Below are positions 16,930 through 25,175 of a stretch of DNA of 64,000 nucleotides, piece after piece. Position 1 is the first letter of the stretch, and each line of letters begins with the position of its first letter. A model generated the notes under the pieces. It was given only the letters and a program-made list of their open reading frames with translations, searched no databases and was not told the origin of the DNA. Source of the DNA: Oscillospiraceae bacterium (GTDB lineage: Bacteria; Bacillota; Clostridia; Oscillospirales; Ruminococcaceae); assembly GCA_019424695.1 (NCBI GenBank), contig JAHYZA010000005.1, positions 1-64,000 of the forward strand, given 5' to 3'. The translations under genes and the position numbers were made by a program.

Positions 16930-17699
16930 GTGCGCCGGACTGGCGCTGCGCCGCAGAACAGGCGGCGGCGTGGCTGTATCCCCGGCGGTGTCCGTTCTGC
17001 AATGCGGTGCTGGGGCCGGAAGCTGTCCAGGGAAGTTTTTGCCCCCGCTGTGCAAAAGAGGAAGAACGTCTGGCCCACATGCCGCCGCGCCTGCCCCGGA
17101 CGGAACATTCTTTTTACGCACTGAACGGTGCATTGGCCGCGTACTATTACAGCGGCAAGGTGCAGGAGGCCATTCTGCTTTGCAAGCGCGGATTTCATCC
17201 CTGGTATGCCAGAGAACTGGCCGACCGTATGGCGGTGCGGATCTGGGGCGCGGTGCCACCGCAACGCCCGGGGCTGCGCCCGAAAAATGAACTGTTCCGG
17301 GACATGCCGCTTTATCAGTGCATTGTTCCGGTGCCGCCCCACCAGCCGCTGCCCGGCGTGCCGGGACTTCCCTTGCTGCTTGCCAGGCGGTTGGGCATAC
17401 TATTGGGGATACCGGTGGAAACACCGCTGTATGCGATACGTGGCACTGAAGTACAAAAGAGTCTGACCCGCCAGCAGCGAATGCAGAACGCCCGGAAAGC
17501 ATACGCCTGCCGGACCGATGTGGACCTTGGCGGAAAACGGATTCTCCTCGTGGACGACATCATCACGACCGGTGCAACCGTTTCCGCCTGTGCCATGCTG
17601 CTGCTCAGAGCCGGCGCTGTGGAAGTCACGGCAGCGGCTGTGGCGGCCAGTGAAGAACTGCCGAAAGATAAACGAACCTCTACGGAGAAGAGCAAATGA
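16926..17699 (+). CDS. comF: ComF family phosphoribosyltransferase-like protein
   Basis: This 257-residue protein has an N-terminal zinc ribbon (Cys22, Cys25, Cys39, Cys42) and a C-terminal phosphoribosyltransferase fold with the PRPP loop VDDIITTGAT at 209-218. The usual RGFNQ segment before this loop is replaced by PGVPGLPLLLARRLG. ComF proteins serve in uptake of transforming DNA or in the related PriA-linked processing of single strands. Stop and start codons overlap by ATGA on both sides (recD2 and the mreB-like gene), so the three genes are translationally coupled. Confidence 0.88.
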   Translation: MSAPDWRCAAEQAAAWLYPRRCPFCNAVLGPEAVQGSFCPRCAKEEERLAHMPPRLPRTEHSFYALNGALAAYYYSGKVQEAILLCKRGFHPWYARELADRMAVRIWGAVPPQRPGLRPKNELFRDMPLYQCIVPVPPHQPLPGVPGLPLLLARRLGILLGIPVETPLYAIRGTEVQKSLTRQQRMQNARKAYACRTDVDLGGKRILLVDDIITTGATVSACAMLLLRAGAVEVTAAAVAASEELPKDKRTSTEKSK

Positions 17700-18754
17700 A
17701 TCAACAGGATATCGGCATTGATCTGGGTACGACCTCGATCATCATAGCAACCGAAAAACAAGGCGTGGTATTCAGCCAGCCCACTATCGGAGCGGTGGAT
17801 ACCCGCAGCAATACCATTCTGGCCGTGGGCGATGAGGCGCTGCGCATGGTGGGACGTGCCCCCGCCCATATCGACCTTGTCCGTCCGCTGCGTGACGGTG
17901 TGATTCAGGACCACCGTATGACCAACGAACTGATCGTTCGCTTCGTCAATGAAGTGTGCCGCTCCCGGTTCTTTAAACCGCGCATTTCCGTTTGTGTGCC
18001 GGCTGCCATCACCGGCGTGGAAGCGGACGCTGTGGTGGAATCTGTCATGGCGGCCGGTGCCAGGCAAGTGTACCTGGTGGACGAGCCGGTGGCTGCAGCG
18101 CTCGGGGCGGGATTGCAGATCCGCCAGCCGCACGGGTGCATGGTCGTGGACATTGGCGGCGGCTCCACCGATATTGCCGTCATCAGCATGGGGGGCCGGG
18201 TGCGTGCGGCCAGCGTGCCGGTGGCGGGCAATGCCTTTGACCGCTGTATCGCACAGTTTGTGCAGGAAAAATACCAGATTGCCATTGGTCCGCTGACGGC
18301 GGAAACCCTGAAAAAGCAGGTGGCCTGCTGCACCAAGAGTGAGTTTGAGGGTGTGATGGAAGTGCGCGGCCATTCGTGGGAGACCAACCTCCCTGCCCGC
18401 CGCCTGATCTACACCCATGACCTCTATGAACCGGTGCAGGAATTGGCTGCCCGCATTGCGGCAGCGGCCCGAACGGTGCTTGAAAGCACGCCGCCGGAAC
18501 TGGCAGCGGATGTTTCCTCCACCGGGGTACTGTTGACGGGCGGCGGCTCTCTGCTGCGGGGGCTGGCCAGTTATCTGGCCGGGGAACTGCATGTGGATGT
18601 GGCCATTGCACCTGACCCGATCAACTGCGTAGCACGGGGAACGGCCATCAGTTTGAGCGAAGGTCAATATCTGACGGCCGGTTTCCGGGACGCCACTCCC
18701 AAAGCGTGGAAAAAGACGCTGCAGAATATACGCGACCCCTTTGCGGCCGACTGA
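17696..18754 (+). CDS. MreB-like actin-family protein
   Basis: This 352-residue protein has the actin/Hsp70 ATPase blocks: phosphate 1 GIDLGTTSIII (7-17), phosphate 2 VVDIGGGSTDIAV near residue 150, and the adenosine motif TGVLLTGGGSLLRGL. The DEPVAAALGAG segment is typical of MreB/Mbl. Such proteins polymerise under the membrane and guide wall synthesis. No mreC or mreD neighbour is present; instead it is the third gene of a recD2-comF unit, overlapping comF by ATGA. An MreB or Mbl paralogue is most likely; a specialised role cannot be excluded. Confidence 0.88.
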   Translation: MNQQDIGIDLGTTSIIIATEKQGVVFSQPTIGAVDTRSNTILAVGDEALRMVGRAPAHIDLVRPLRDGVIQDHRMTNELIVRFVNEVCRSRFFKPRISVCVPAAITGVEADAVVESVMAAGARQVYLVDEPVAAALGAGLQIRQPHGCMVVDIGGGSTDIAVISMGGRVRAASVPVAGNAFDRCIAQFVQEKYQIAIGPLTAETLKKQVACCTKSEFEGVMEVRGHSWETNLPARRLIYTHDLYEPVQELAARIAAAARTVLESTPPELAADVSSTGVLLTGGGSLLRGLASYLAGELHVDVAIAPDPINCVARGTAISLSEGQYLTAGFRDATPKAWKKTLQNIRDPFAAD

Positions 18755-18807
18755 CCGGCGCAGAAGCGGCATTGGAACTGTAACTTGTAGAGAAGGGAAA
18801 ACCAATC

Positions 18808-21420
18808 ATGCCTGAGCTTACCCAGGAATATATCGCCCTGCGCGATCAATATATTGAAAGCAAATTCACCCGCCTGAATCCGGTCCAGCGGCAGGCGGTG
18901 TTCACAACCGAGGGCCCACTGCTGATTCTGGCGGGTGCCGGTTCCGGAAAAACCACCGTGCTGGTCAACCGTATTGCCAACATCATTCGTTTCGGCTCGG
19001 CGCACGGCAGCCGGGAACTGCCCCGCACGGTGACACAGCAGGACCTGGAAGATCTGCGGGCCGCTGTGGCATCCGGCCGGGATCTGCCGCGGGAAACCGC
19101 CTATCTGGCGGTCCGCCCGGCGCGTCCCTGGAATGTGCTGGCCATCACCTTTACCAACAAGGCGGCGGGTGAGCTCAAAGAGCGTCTTCGTGCCATGCTG
19201 GGGGAGACCATGGGCGGTGACGTGAATGCCTCGACCTTTCACTCGGCCTGCGTGCGGATTCTGCGCCGGGATGCCGAGCGCATCGGCTTCCCCAAAAGTT
19301 TTACCATCTATGACTCGGATGATCAGCAGCGGGTACTCAAGCAGATCTACAAAGACAAGATGATCGACGACAAGTTCCTGCCCATCAAGTCCGCCGTTGC
19401 CCAGATCAGTTCCTATAAGGATAAGCTGATGTCGGCGGAGGATGTGGCGGCAGAAACCCCGCGGGATACCAAGGCGGCCCTGATCTCCAAAATTTATACC
19501 ACCTATGCGGGCCGATTGAAAACGGCGGGCGCCATGGACTTCGACGACCTGATCTTCCATACGGTCCGCCTTCTGCAGACGGACGCCGAAGCGCGGGAAT
19601 ACTACCAGAACAAATTCCGGTATGTGGTCGTGGACGAATATCAGGATACCAGTGTGGCGCAGTTCCATCTGGTACGTCTGCTGGCAGGCGGGACCAATAA
19701 CGTCTGCGTGGTCGGTGATGACGACCAGTCCATCTACAAGTTCCGCGGCGCCACCATCGAAAACATTCTGAATTTCGAGCAGGTTTTTACCGGCGCCAAG
19801 ACGATTCGCCTGGAACAGAACTACCGTTCCACTTCCAACATCCTCAATGCGGCCAACAGTGTGATCAAGAACAATACCGGCCGTAAGGGCAAAACGCTGT
19901 GGACCCAGAACGGGGATGGAGACAAGGTCCACCACTACACGGCGGCCAGCGAGCAGGACGAGGCCAGCCACATTGCCGACGTGATCGGCGAACATCTGCG
20001 GGAAGGTGCCCATCTGCGGGATCATGCCGTTCTGTATCGCATGAACGCGCAGTCCAACCCCATCGAAACGTATTTTGCCCGTGCGGGTATTCCGTACCGC
20101 ATTGTGGGCGGCCAACGCTTCTTTGACCGCAAGGAAGTCAAGGACATCAACTCCTATCTGGCCGTTATCGTCAATCCGCGGGACGATGTGCGCCTGCGGC
20201 GGATCATCAATGAGCCGGCGCGCAAAATCGGCGCTTCCACGGTGGACAAGGTCGGCGAGCTGGCGGCCCGGGCCGGTGTGCCGATGCTGCAGATCATTGC
20301 TGATGTACGGCAGTATCCCGAACTGATGCGGGCAGCATCCGCACTGGAAAAGTTCTATGAGATGTACCGGGAACTGTGTGATCTTTCTGTGTCGATGCCG
20401 TTGGATGAATTCGCCGGGGAGGTCATCAAAAAGACCGGTTATGAGGCGATGCTGAAAGCCCAGAAAGAGGAGGGCGAGACCCGCCTGGAAAACCTGGGCC
20501 AGCTGGTCAGCTCGGTCAAGACCTATGCCGACCAGAATGGGGAAGACGCAACGCTTTCCGGCTTCCTCGAGGAAGTGGCGCTGATCTCGGACCTGGACAG
20601 CTACGATCAGGACGCCGACAGCGTCACGATGATGACGATCCACTCCGCCAAGGGGCTGGAATTCCCGTATGTGTTCGTTGTGGGCATGGAGGACGGGATC
20701 TTCCCCGGCGATATGGCCCGCTACAACGAGGAGGATATGGAGGAGGAACGCCGCCTGTGCTATGTGGCGATTACCCGTGCCAAGAAAGAACTGTATCTTT
20801 CCACCTCCCGCAGCCGCCTGATTTTCGGCCAGACGCGGCGCAATCCGCCGTCCTGTTTCCTGAGTGAGATCGACCCCGGCCTGCTGGAAGAGACCCAGAG
20901 CCCGGAACTGGCCTATTCGGCCGGTGGCTTCGGAGCGGGGTACGGCAGCTACAGCACCAGCGTGCCCGGCGGGCGCAGCGGCTATTCCGGCGCGTCCCGT
21001 GGGTACCTCAACGGCGAGTACAACGCCCGTCCGCGGGGGAGCTTTGGCGCCGGTTACAGCAGCGGCTTTGCCAGTGGCGGGCATGACAGCCCGAACTTCA
21101 ACGGTGGCCGTCACACGGTACAAAGCAGCGGTTTTGGCGCTGGCTATGGCAGCCGTACCAATCATCACAGCGGCGCCCCGGCTGCTCCGGCGGGGGCGGG
21201 CACGTCCACCCTGGCCGGCATGCAGAATACGGCCCCGAAAAAGCAGGCTGTGCAATATGCGGCGGGCGATCTGGTCGAGCACCGGGTGTTCGGCCGCGGC
21301 AAGGTGCTCAAGGCGACCCCCATTGCAGGCGACTGCATCGTGGAGATTCAGTTTGACCGCGTAGGCGTCAAAAAGACGATGGCCAATTATGCACCGCTGA
21401 AAAAACTTACCGAAGAATGA
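18808..21420 (+). CDS. pcrA: UvrD/PcrA-type ATP-dependent DNA helicase
   Basis: This 870-residue superfamily 1A helicase has Walker A GAGSGKT (43-49), motif Ia ITFTNKAAGELKERL, DEYQDTS, GDDDQSIYKFRGA, QNYRSTSNIL, the late TIHSAKGLEFPYVF and CYVAITRAKKELYLS. About 40 extra residues lie between motifs I and Ia. A low-complexity Gly/Ser/Tyr linker with three FGAGY repeats (708, 746, 776) precedes a C-terminal Tudor-like domain (DLVEHRVFGRGKVL) that in PcrA contacts RNA polymerase. It unwinds DNA in repair and replication restart. AGAAGGGAAA precedes the ATG. Confidence 0.96.
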   Translation: MPELTQEYIALRDQYIESKFTRLNPVQRQAVFTTEGPLLILAGAGSGKTTVLVNRIANIIRFGSAHGSRELPRTVTQQDLEDLRAAVASGRDLPRETAYLAVRPARPWNVLAITFTNKAAGELKERLRAMLGETMGGDVNASTFHSACVRILRRDAERIGFPKSFTIYDSDDQQRVLKQIYKDKMIDDKFLPIKSAVAQISSYKDKLMSAEDVAAETPRDTKAALISKIYTTYAGRLKTAGAMDFDDLIFHTVRLLQTDAEAREYYQNKFRYVVVDEYQDTSVAQFHLVRLLAGGTNNVCVVGDDDQSIYKFRGATIENILNFEQVFTGAKTIRLEQNYRSTSNILNAANSVIKNNTGRKGKTLWTQNGDGDKVHHYTAASEQDEASHIADVIGEHLREGAHLRDHAVLYRMNAQSNPIETYFARAGIPYRIVGGQRFFDRKEVKDINSYLAVIVNPRDDVRLRRIINEPARKIGASTVDKVGELAARAGVPMLQIIADVRQYPELMRAASALEKFYEMYRELCDLSVSMPLDEFAGEVIKKTGYEAMLKAQKEEGETRLENLGQLVSSVKTYADQNGEDATLSGFLEEVALISDLDSYDQDADSVTMMTIHSAKGLEFPYVFVVGMEDGIFPGDMARYNEEDMEEERRLCYVAITRAKKELYLSTSRSRLIFGQTRRNPPSCFLSEIDPGLLEETQSPELAYSAGGFGAGYGSYSTSVPGGRSGYSGASRGYLNGEYNARPRGSFGAGYSSGFASGGHDSPNFNGGRHTVQSSGFGAGYGSRTNHHSGAPAAPAGAGTSTLAGMQNTAPKKQAVQYAAGDLVEHRVFGRGKVLKATPIAGDCIVEIQFDRVGVKKTMANYAPLKKLTEE

Positions 21421-21437
21421 CCAAAGGAGGCGCTTAC

Positions 21438-22220
21438 ATGCTGGTCCAACTCATTGCACATACCAATGATCCGGAGAAAACGGTGGCGGCTGCCGCCAAA
21501 CTGTGCTATTCGGACGCACATATCGAAACGCTGCTCGACGGCTTGACGCCGGAAAAAACAGCGGCTTTTCTGCAGAAGCTGACGGACCTGGGCCATGCCA
21601 GCCCGATCGAGCATGCCAGCTTCACGTTTGGAATCGAGGGGGTATCCCGTACTTTCCTGGCGCAGGTGACGCGGCACCGTATTGCCAGCTTCAGTGTGCA
21701 GAGCCAGCGCTATGTGCGGCTGGAGGATTTCCGTTATGTGATTCCGCCGGAGATCGAAGCGATCCCGGAGGCAAAGGCACATTTCATTGACGCCATGAAC
21801 GCTGATGCGCAGAAATATCTGGACCTTGTGCAGTCTCTTGAACAGGCCCACACTGAGCGCCTGATGGCCGAGGGACTGGACGAGAAAGCCGCCCGGGCCA
21901 AGGCGTCCAAACAGGCCAACGAGGACGCCCGGTTTGTGCTGCCCAATGCCTGTGAGACCAAGATGGTCATGACGATGAACTGCCGCAGCCTGCAGAACTT
22001 TTTCCATCTTCGCTGCTGCAATCGTGCCCAGTGGGAGATCCGTGCGGTGGCCGATGAAATGCTGCGTCTGGTTCTGCCGCTGGCACCGCATATCTTTGCA
22101 ACGGCCGGACCGCGCTGCCTGACGGGCCCCTGCCCGGAAGGCCGCATGTGCTGCGGTCAGCAGGCGCAGGTGCGCGAAAAATACGCCAAACTGAAGCAGG
22201 AGGCAGTCTGCCATGGGTAA
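21438..22220 (+). CDS. thyX: Flavin-dependent thymidylate synthase
   Basis: This 260-residue enzyme carries the ThyX signature RHRIASFSVQSQRYV, equivalent to RHRxxSxxxxSxR, preceded by PIEHASFTFGIEGVSR. It methylates dUMP using methylenetetrahydrofolate and FAD. The start at 21438 is set by AAAGGAGG at 21423-21430; an in-frame ATG overlapping the pcrA stop at 21417 lacks this site. Its end overlaps tmk by 8 bases, so dTMP synthesis and phosphorylation are coupled. Confidence 0.96.
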   Translation: MLVQLIAHTNDPEKTVAAAAKLCYSDAHIETLLDGLTPEKTAAFLQKLTDLGHASPIEHASFTFGIEGVSRTFLAQVTRHRIASFSVQSQRYVRLEDFRYVIPPEIEAIPEAKAHFIDAMNADAQKYLDLVQSLEQAHTERLMAEGLDEKAARAKASKQANEDARFVLPNACETKMVMTMNCRSLQNFFHLRCCNRAQWEIRAVADEMLRLVLPLAPHIFATAGPRCLTGPCPEGRMCCGQQAQVREKYAKLKQEAVCHG

Positions 22221-22884
22221 GCTGATCATTTTTGAGGGACTGGACGGTTCCGGAAAAGGAACGCAGACAGCCCTGACGGCCGGAAAACTCAAAGAGCGTG
22301 GTGTGGAACTTCGTCAGATCACATTCCCCAATTATGCCAGTGATTCTTCCGCACTTGTAAAGATGTACTTGTCGGGGCAGTTCGGCGAAAAACCGGACGA
22401 TGTGAATGCCTATGCGGCGTCCAGCTTTTATGCGGTGGACCGCTTTGCCAGCTATAAAACCGACTGGGGCGATTTCTATCAGGCGGGGGGGCTGATCCTC
22501 TCTGACCGGTATACCACCTCCAATGCGGTGCATCAGTGTGCCAAATTGCCGCCCATGCACTGGGATGGTTTCCTCAACTGGCTGTTTGATTTTGAATACA
22601 AAAAGATCGGGATTCCGGCGCCGGACGCCGTTATCTATCTGGCGGTGGACCCGGAAGTGTCCCAGCAGCTGCTGAAAGAACGCTATCATGGCGATGAAAG
22701 CAAAAAGGACATTCAGGAAAAAGACCGCGAGTATATTGCCCGCAGCCGGGCGGCGGCAGAATACTGTGCCAAAACGTTCGGCTGGTACCGCATCGAATGT
22801 ACCAGCGGAAAAGAGCTAAAATCGATCCGTTCGGTGGAGGAGATCAATGCCGAGATACTTGCGAAAATACAGCATATCCTGTAA
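22213..22884 (+). CDS. tmk: Thymidylate kinase family protein
   Basis: This 223-residue P-loop kinase starts MGKLIIFEGLDGSGKGTQT, with Walker A at residues 9-17. The DR(Y/F) motif occurs as ILSDRYTTSNAVHQ, and the lid region is KERYHGDESKKDIQEKD. It phosphorylates dTMP to dTDP. The length and insertions differ somewhat from E. coli Tmk, as in other Clostridia. The start overlaps the end of thyX, consistent with a two-step pathway unit. Confidence 0.93.
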   Translation: MGKLIIFEGLDGSGKGTQTALTAGKLKERGVELRQITFPNYASDSSALVKMYLSGQFGEKPDDVNAYAASSFYAVDRFASYKTDWGDFYQAGGLILSDRYTTSNAVHQCAKLPPMHWDGFLNWLFDFEYKKIGIPAPDAVIYLAVDPEVSQQLLKERYHGDESKKDIQEKDREYIARSRAAAEYCAKTFGWYRIECTSGKELKSIRSVEEINAEILAKIQHIL

Positions 22885-22913
22885 AATGGGGGAAACCGAA
22901 AGGGGACGTGTCT

Positions 22914-23735
22914 ATGGTACGAACGGCGGACACTGACGATCTGAAAGCCCTGGTGGATCTGCGCTGTGCCCGCTACGGGGATTCCCGGGAGGATGCCGCC
23001 GGCTGGTTGCAGAATGTAGCGGGGCTGGAGCATATTCTGGTGCTGCAGCAGCCCGGGCAGCCACCGGCTGCAATGCTGGCGACCGTGCCGGTGCAATACA
23101 GTCACCGGCAGGGGATCTGGTTCTGCGGCGGGGCCGCCGCAGAAGGCGTATCCATGGAAAATCTGCTTCCCAAGCTGCTCAGCGGGTGTCTGCGGGCGTT
23201 TGCTTCCAAGGAATATGATTTTGCCGTTTTGGCCCCGGAAAGCGCACGGGAAGCTCAGTCGCTGGAAGCCCTGGGCTTTCGCAATCTGTTGCCCATGCGG
23301 GTGCTGCACAAGCCGATCCAACGCAATTTGCTGGCACAGGCAGAATTCGACAGCCTGACGGTACGGCATCTGCTGGAAATGCGGATGCGGTGCCAGCCCG
23401 GATGTATCGCCCTTCCGGAGGCTGCGATGAATGAAGTGATGACGCAGCTGTACCGGCGCGGTCTTACGGTGGTTTCCAACCGCCGCGGGTATGGATTGTA
23501 TTTTACCCATGGCAATGAACTGCAGTTTCTGGAACTGCAGGCCGATAATGATTATTGTGCCGACACCTTGCTGCAGGCCGCGCGGGAAAAGACCGGCGCC
23601 GAAAAAGCCCGGATTTTACTGGCGGAGAACCAGACGTTGTATCTGGGGGCCGGGCGGCGCTGCGGCTATGGAATGATCGCGTTTTTGCGCGGTGAATTCC
23701 CGGTTACGGATGTGTATTTCAGGATGCTGCTGTGA
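22914..23735 (+). CDS. GNAT-like acetyltransferase domain protein
   Basis: This 273-residue protein begins MVRTADTDDLKALVDLRCARYGDSREDAAGW, an opening typical of GNAT proteins with an Eis-like arrangement. A weak acyl-CoA site region (GGAAAEGVSMENLLPKLL, then EAQSLEALGFRNLLPMRVL) matches the pattern of a first acetyltransferase domain; the second half is diverged. The substrate is unknown. GAAAGGGGACG precedes the ATG. It is 29 bases after tmk and 55 before mltG on the same strand, without a terminator, so it may be part of that run. Confidence 0.6.
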   Translation: MVRTADTDDLKALVDLRCARYGDSREDAAGWLQNVAGLEHILVLQQPGQPPAAMLATVPVQYSHRQGIWFCGGAAAEGVSMENLLPKLLSGCLRAFASKEYDFAVLAPESAREAQSLEALGFRNLLPMRVLHKPIQRNLLAQAEFDSLTVRHLLEMRMRCQPGCIALPEAAMNEVMTQLYRRGLTVVSNRRGYGLYFTHGNELQFLELQADNDYCADTLLQAAREKTGAEKARILLAENQTLYLGAGRRCGYGMIAFLRGEFPVTDVYFRMLL

Positions 23736-23790
23736 GCGGCATGGATGAGCGGGTACCAGACCCGTTTGAGGAAAAGTAAGGAGAACCCTG

Positions 23791-25110
23791 ATGAGGATCA
23801 ATCGCAATGACAGTGGTGTGCCGAGCGGTGCTCCACAGGCGCAGCCGGCACCGGCCGCACCGGAGAAAAAAGCCCCGGCGGCGCCCAAGGAACCTGTGAC
23901 ACAGCAAAAGGCCCCGGAGTCCAAACAGAAAGCCTGGAAGGCCAAGGCTACAAAGAAAAAAGAAAAAGGTGAAGCGCGTCCCAAGCGCCGTTTCCCGCTG
24001 GGCTGCCTGATCGTGCTGATCGTGCTGGCGTTGGTAGCGTTCGGTGGCTATCAGATCATGCAGTTTTACGGTGAGATCGACGGCGGCACGGAACTGGGCG
24101 AGGAACAGACCATCACCATCGAACAAGGCTCCTCGGTCGGTAACATTGCTTCGCAGCTCAAAGATGCCGGCATCATTCAATACGACTGGCTGTTTAAAGA
24201 ATATGTCAAATACAGTGGCAAGGCGGGAGGCATCCAGTACGGTGACTTTACGCTGCGCTCCGGTATGGATTACAACAGCATCATCCAGACCATTTCGCAG
24301 GAAGTGCGCCGCCCGACGACCAACATCACGATCCCGGAGGGAACCACAGCCGTTGGCGTAGCCCAGATCTTTGTGAATGCCGGTCTGGTGGATGACGTGG
24401 ATACCTTCCTGAACTGTGCCAACGGCACCGACGGTTCGGATTTCAGCCAGTACAGTTTCTGGACGCAGATCCCGGATAACGGGCGTCTGATGAAGTGCGA
24501 AGGCTACCTTTTCCCGGACACTTATAACGTCTACGCCGATGAGGATGTCTATTATTATGTGGACACGCTCTATGGAGAATTTGCGGCCAAGACCGAGGGA
24601 TTGACCGACACCATCAACGAAAAAGGCACCACGCTGGACGACGTTGTCAAGCTGGCCAGCTTTATTCAGGAAGAAGCCGGTGTGGAGGCGGAAGATGCCA
24701 AGGTCAGCGCCTGTTTCCACAACCGTTTGGAATCCGGCGATCCGCTGTGGTCCGAGCATAAGCTGGAGTCCAATGCCTGCAGTTATATTACCCAGGATGT
24801 GGAGAATAACTATCTGTGGAACTCTCCGACGGCGGAATATTACGGCTGGCCGGCCATCGGTGCGATCCCCGAAGATGTGCTGAATCTCTACGACACCTAC
24901 CGCATCAGCGGATTGCCGGCGGGTCCCATCTCCTGCCCGGGCTATGCAGCCATTGAGGCGGCGCTGAATCCTGACCAGCAATTCATCGACGAGGGTTATT
25001 TCTTCTTCGTCACGGGTCATCCCGATACCGATGTAGCGGGGCAGTACTTCTATGCCAAGACGGCGGATGAGCACCAGGCCAACGTGGAAAAAGCGGGCTG
25101 GGCTTACTGA
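23791..25110 (+). CDS. mltG: Endolytic murein transglycosylase MltG
   Basis: This 439-residue protein has a Pro/Ala/Lys-rich cytoplasmic segment (about 1-65), one membrane helix (about 68-88, LGCLIVLIVLALVAFGG), a LysM-like subdomain and the YceG catalytic domain. The catalytic region LASFIQEEAGVEAED contains the likely active-site Glu, followed by HNRLESG and SPTAEYYGWPAIG, then GLPAGPISCPG. MltG cleaves nascent glycan strands to set their length. The downstream U32 gene matches the yrrL-yrrN/O neighbourhood known from Bacillus. Confidence 0.95.
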   Translation: MRINRNDSGVPSGAPQAQPAPAAPEKKAPAAPKEPVTQQKAPESKQKAWKAKATKKKEKGEARPKRRFPLGCLIVLIVLALVAFGGYQIMQFYGEIDGGTELGEEQTITIEQGSSVGNIASQLKDAGIIQYDWLFKEYVKYSGKAGGIQYGDFTLRSGMDYNSIIQTISQEVRRPTTNITIPEGTTAVGVAQIFVNAGLVDDVDTFLNCANGTDGSDFSQYSFWTQIPDNGRLMKCEGYLFPDTYNVYADEDVYYYVDTLYGEFAAKTEGLTDTINEKGTTLDDVVKLASFIQEEAGVEAEDAKVSACFHNRLESGDPLWSEHKLESNACSYITQDVENNYLWNSPTAEYYGWPAIGAIPEDVLNLYDTYRISGLPAGPISCPGYAAIEAALNPDQQFIDEGYFFFVTGHPDTDVAGQYFYAKTADEHQANVEKAGWAY

Positions 25111-25129
25111 TCGAAAACATTATGCAACA

Positions 25130-25159
25130 AAAGCGCCCGGCGCGTCCGGGCGCTTTTTT
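25130..25159 (+). terminator. Terminator between mltG and the U32 gene
   Basis: GCGCCCGG (25133-25140) pairs with CCGGGCGC (25146-25153), extended by AAA/TTT and a T run to 25159. The ribosome binding site of the next gene starts two bases later. Confidence 0.88.
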
Positions 25160-25175
25160 ACAGGAGGAATATTGT

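Noticed and set aside
13360..17502. A 1380-codon open frame on the - strand opposite metK, recD2 and comF
   Set aside because: It spans several well-identified genes on the other strand, has no ribosome binding site or protein motif, and is explained by G+C-rich codon bias suppressing stops.
18664..21282. An 872-codon open frame on the - strand opposite pcrA
   Set aside because: It is the antisense shadow of a secure helicase gene, without start signals or a domain pattern.
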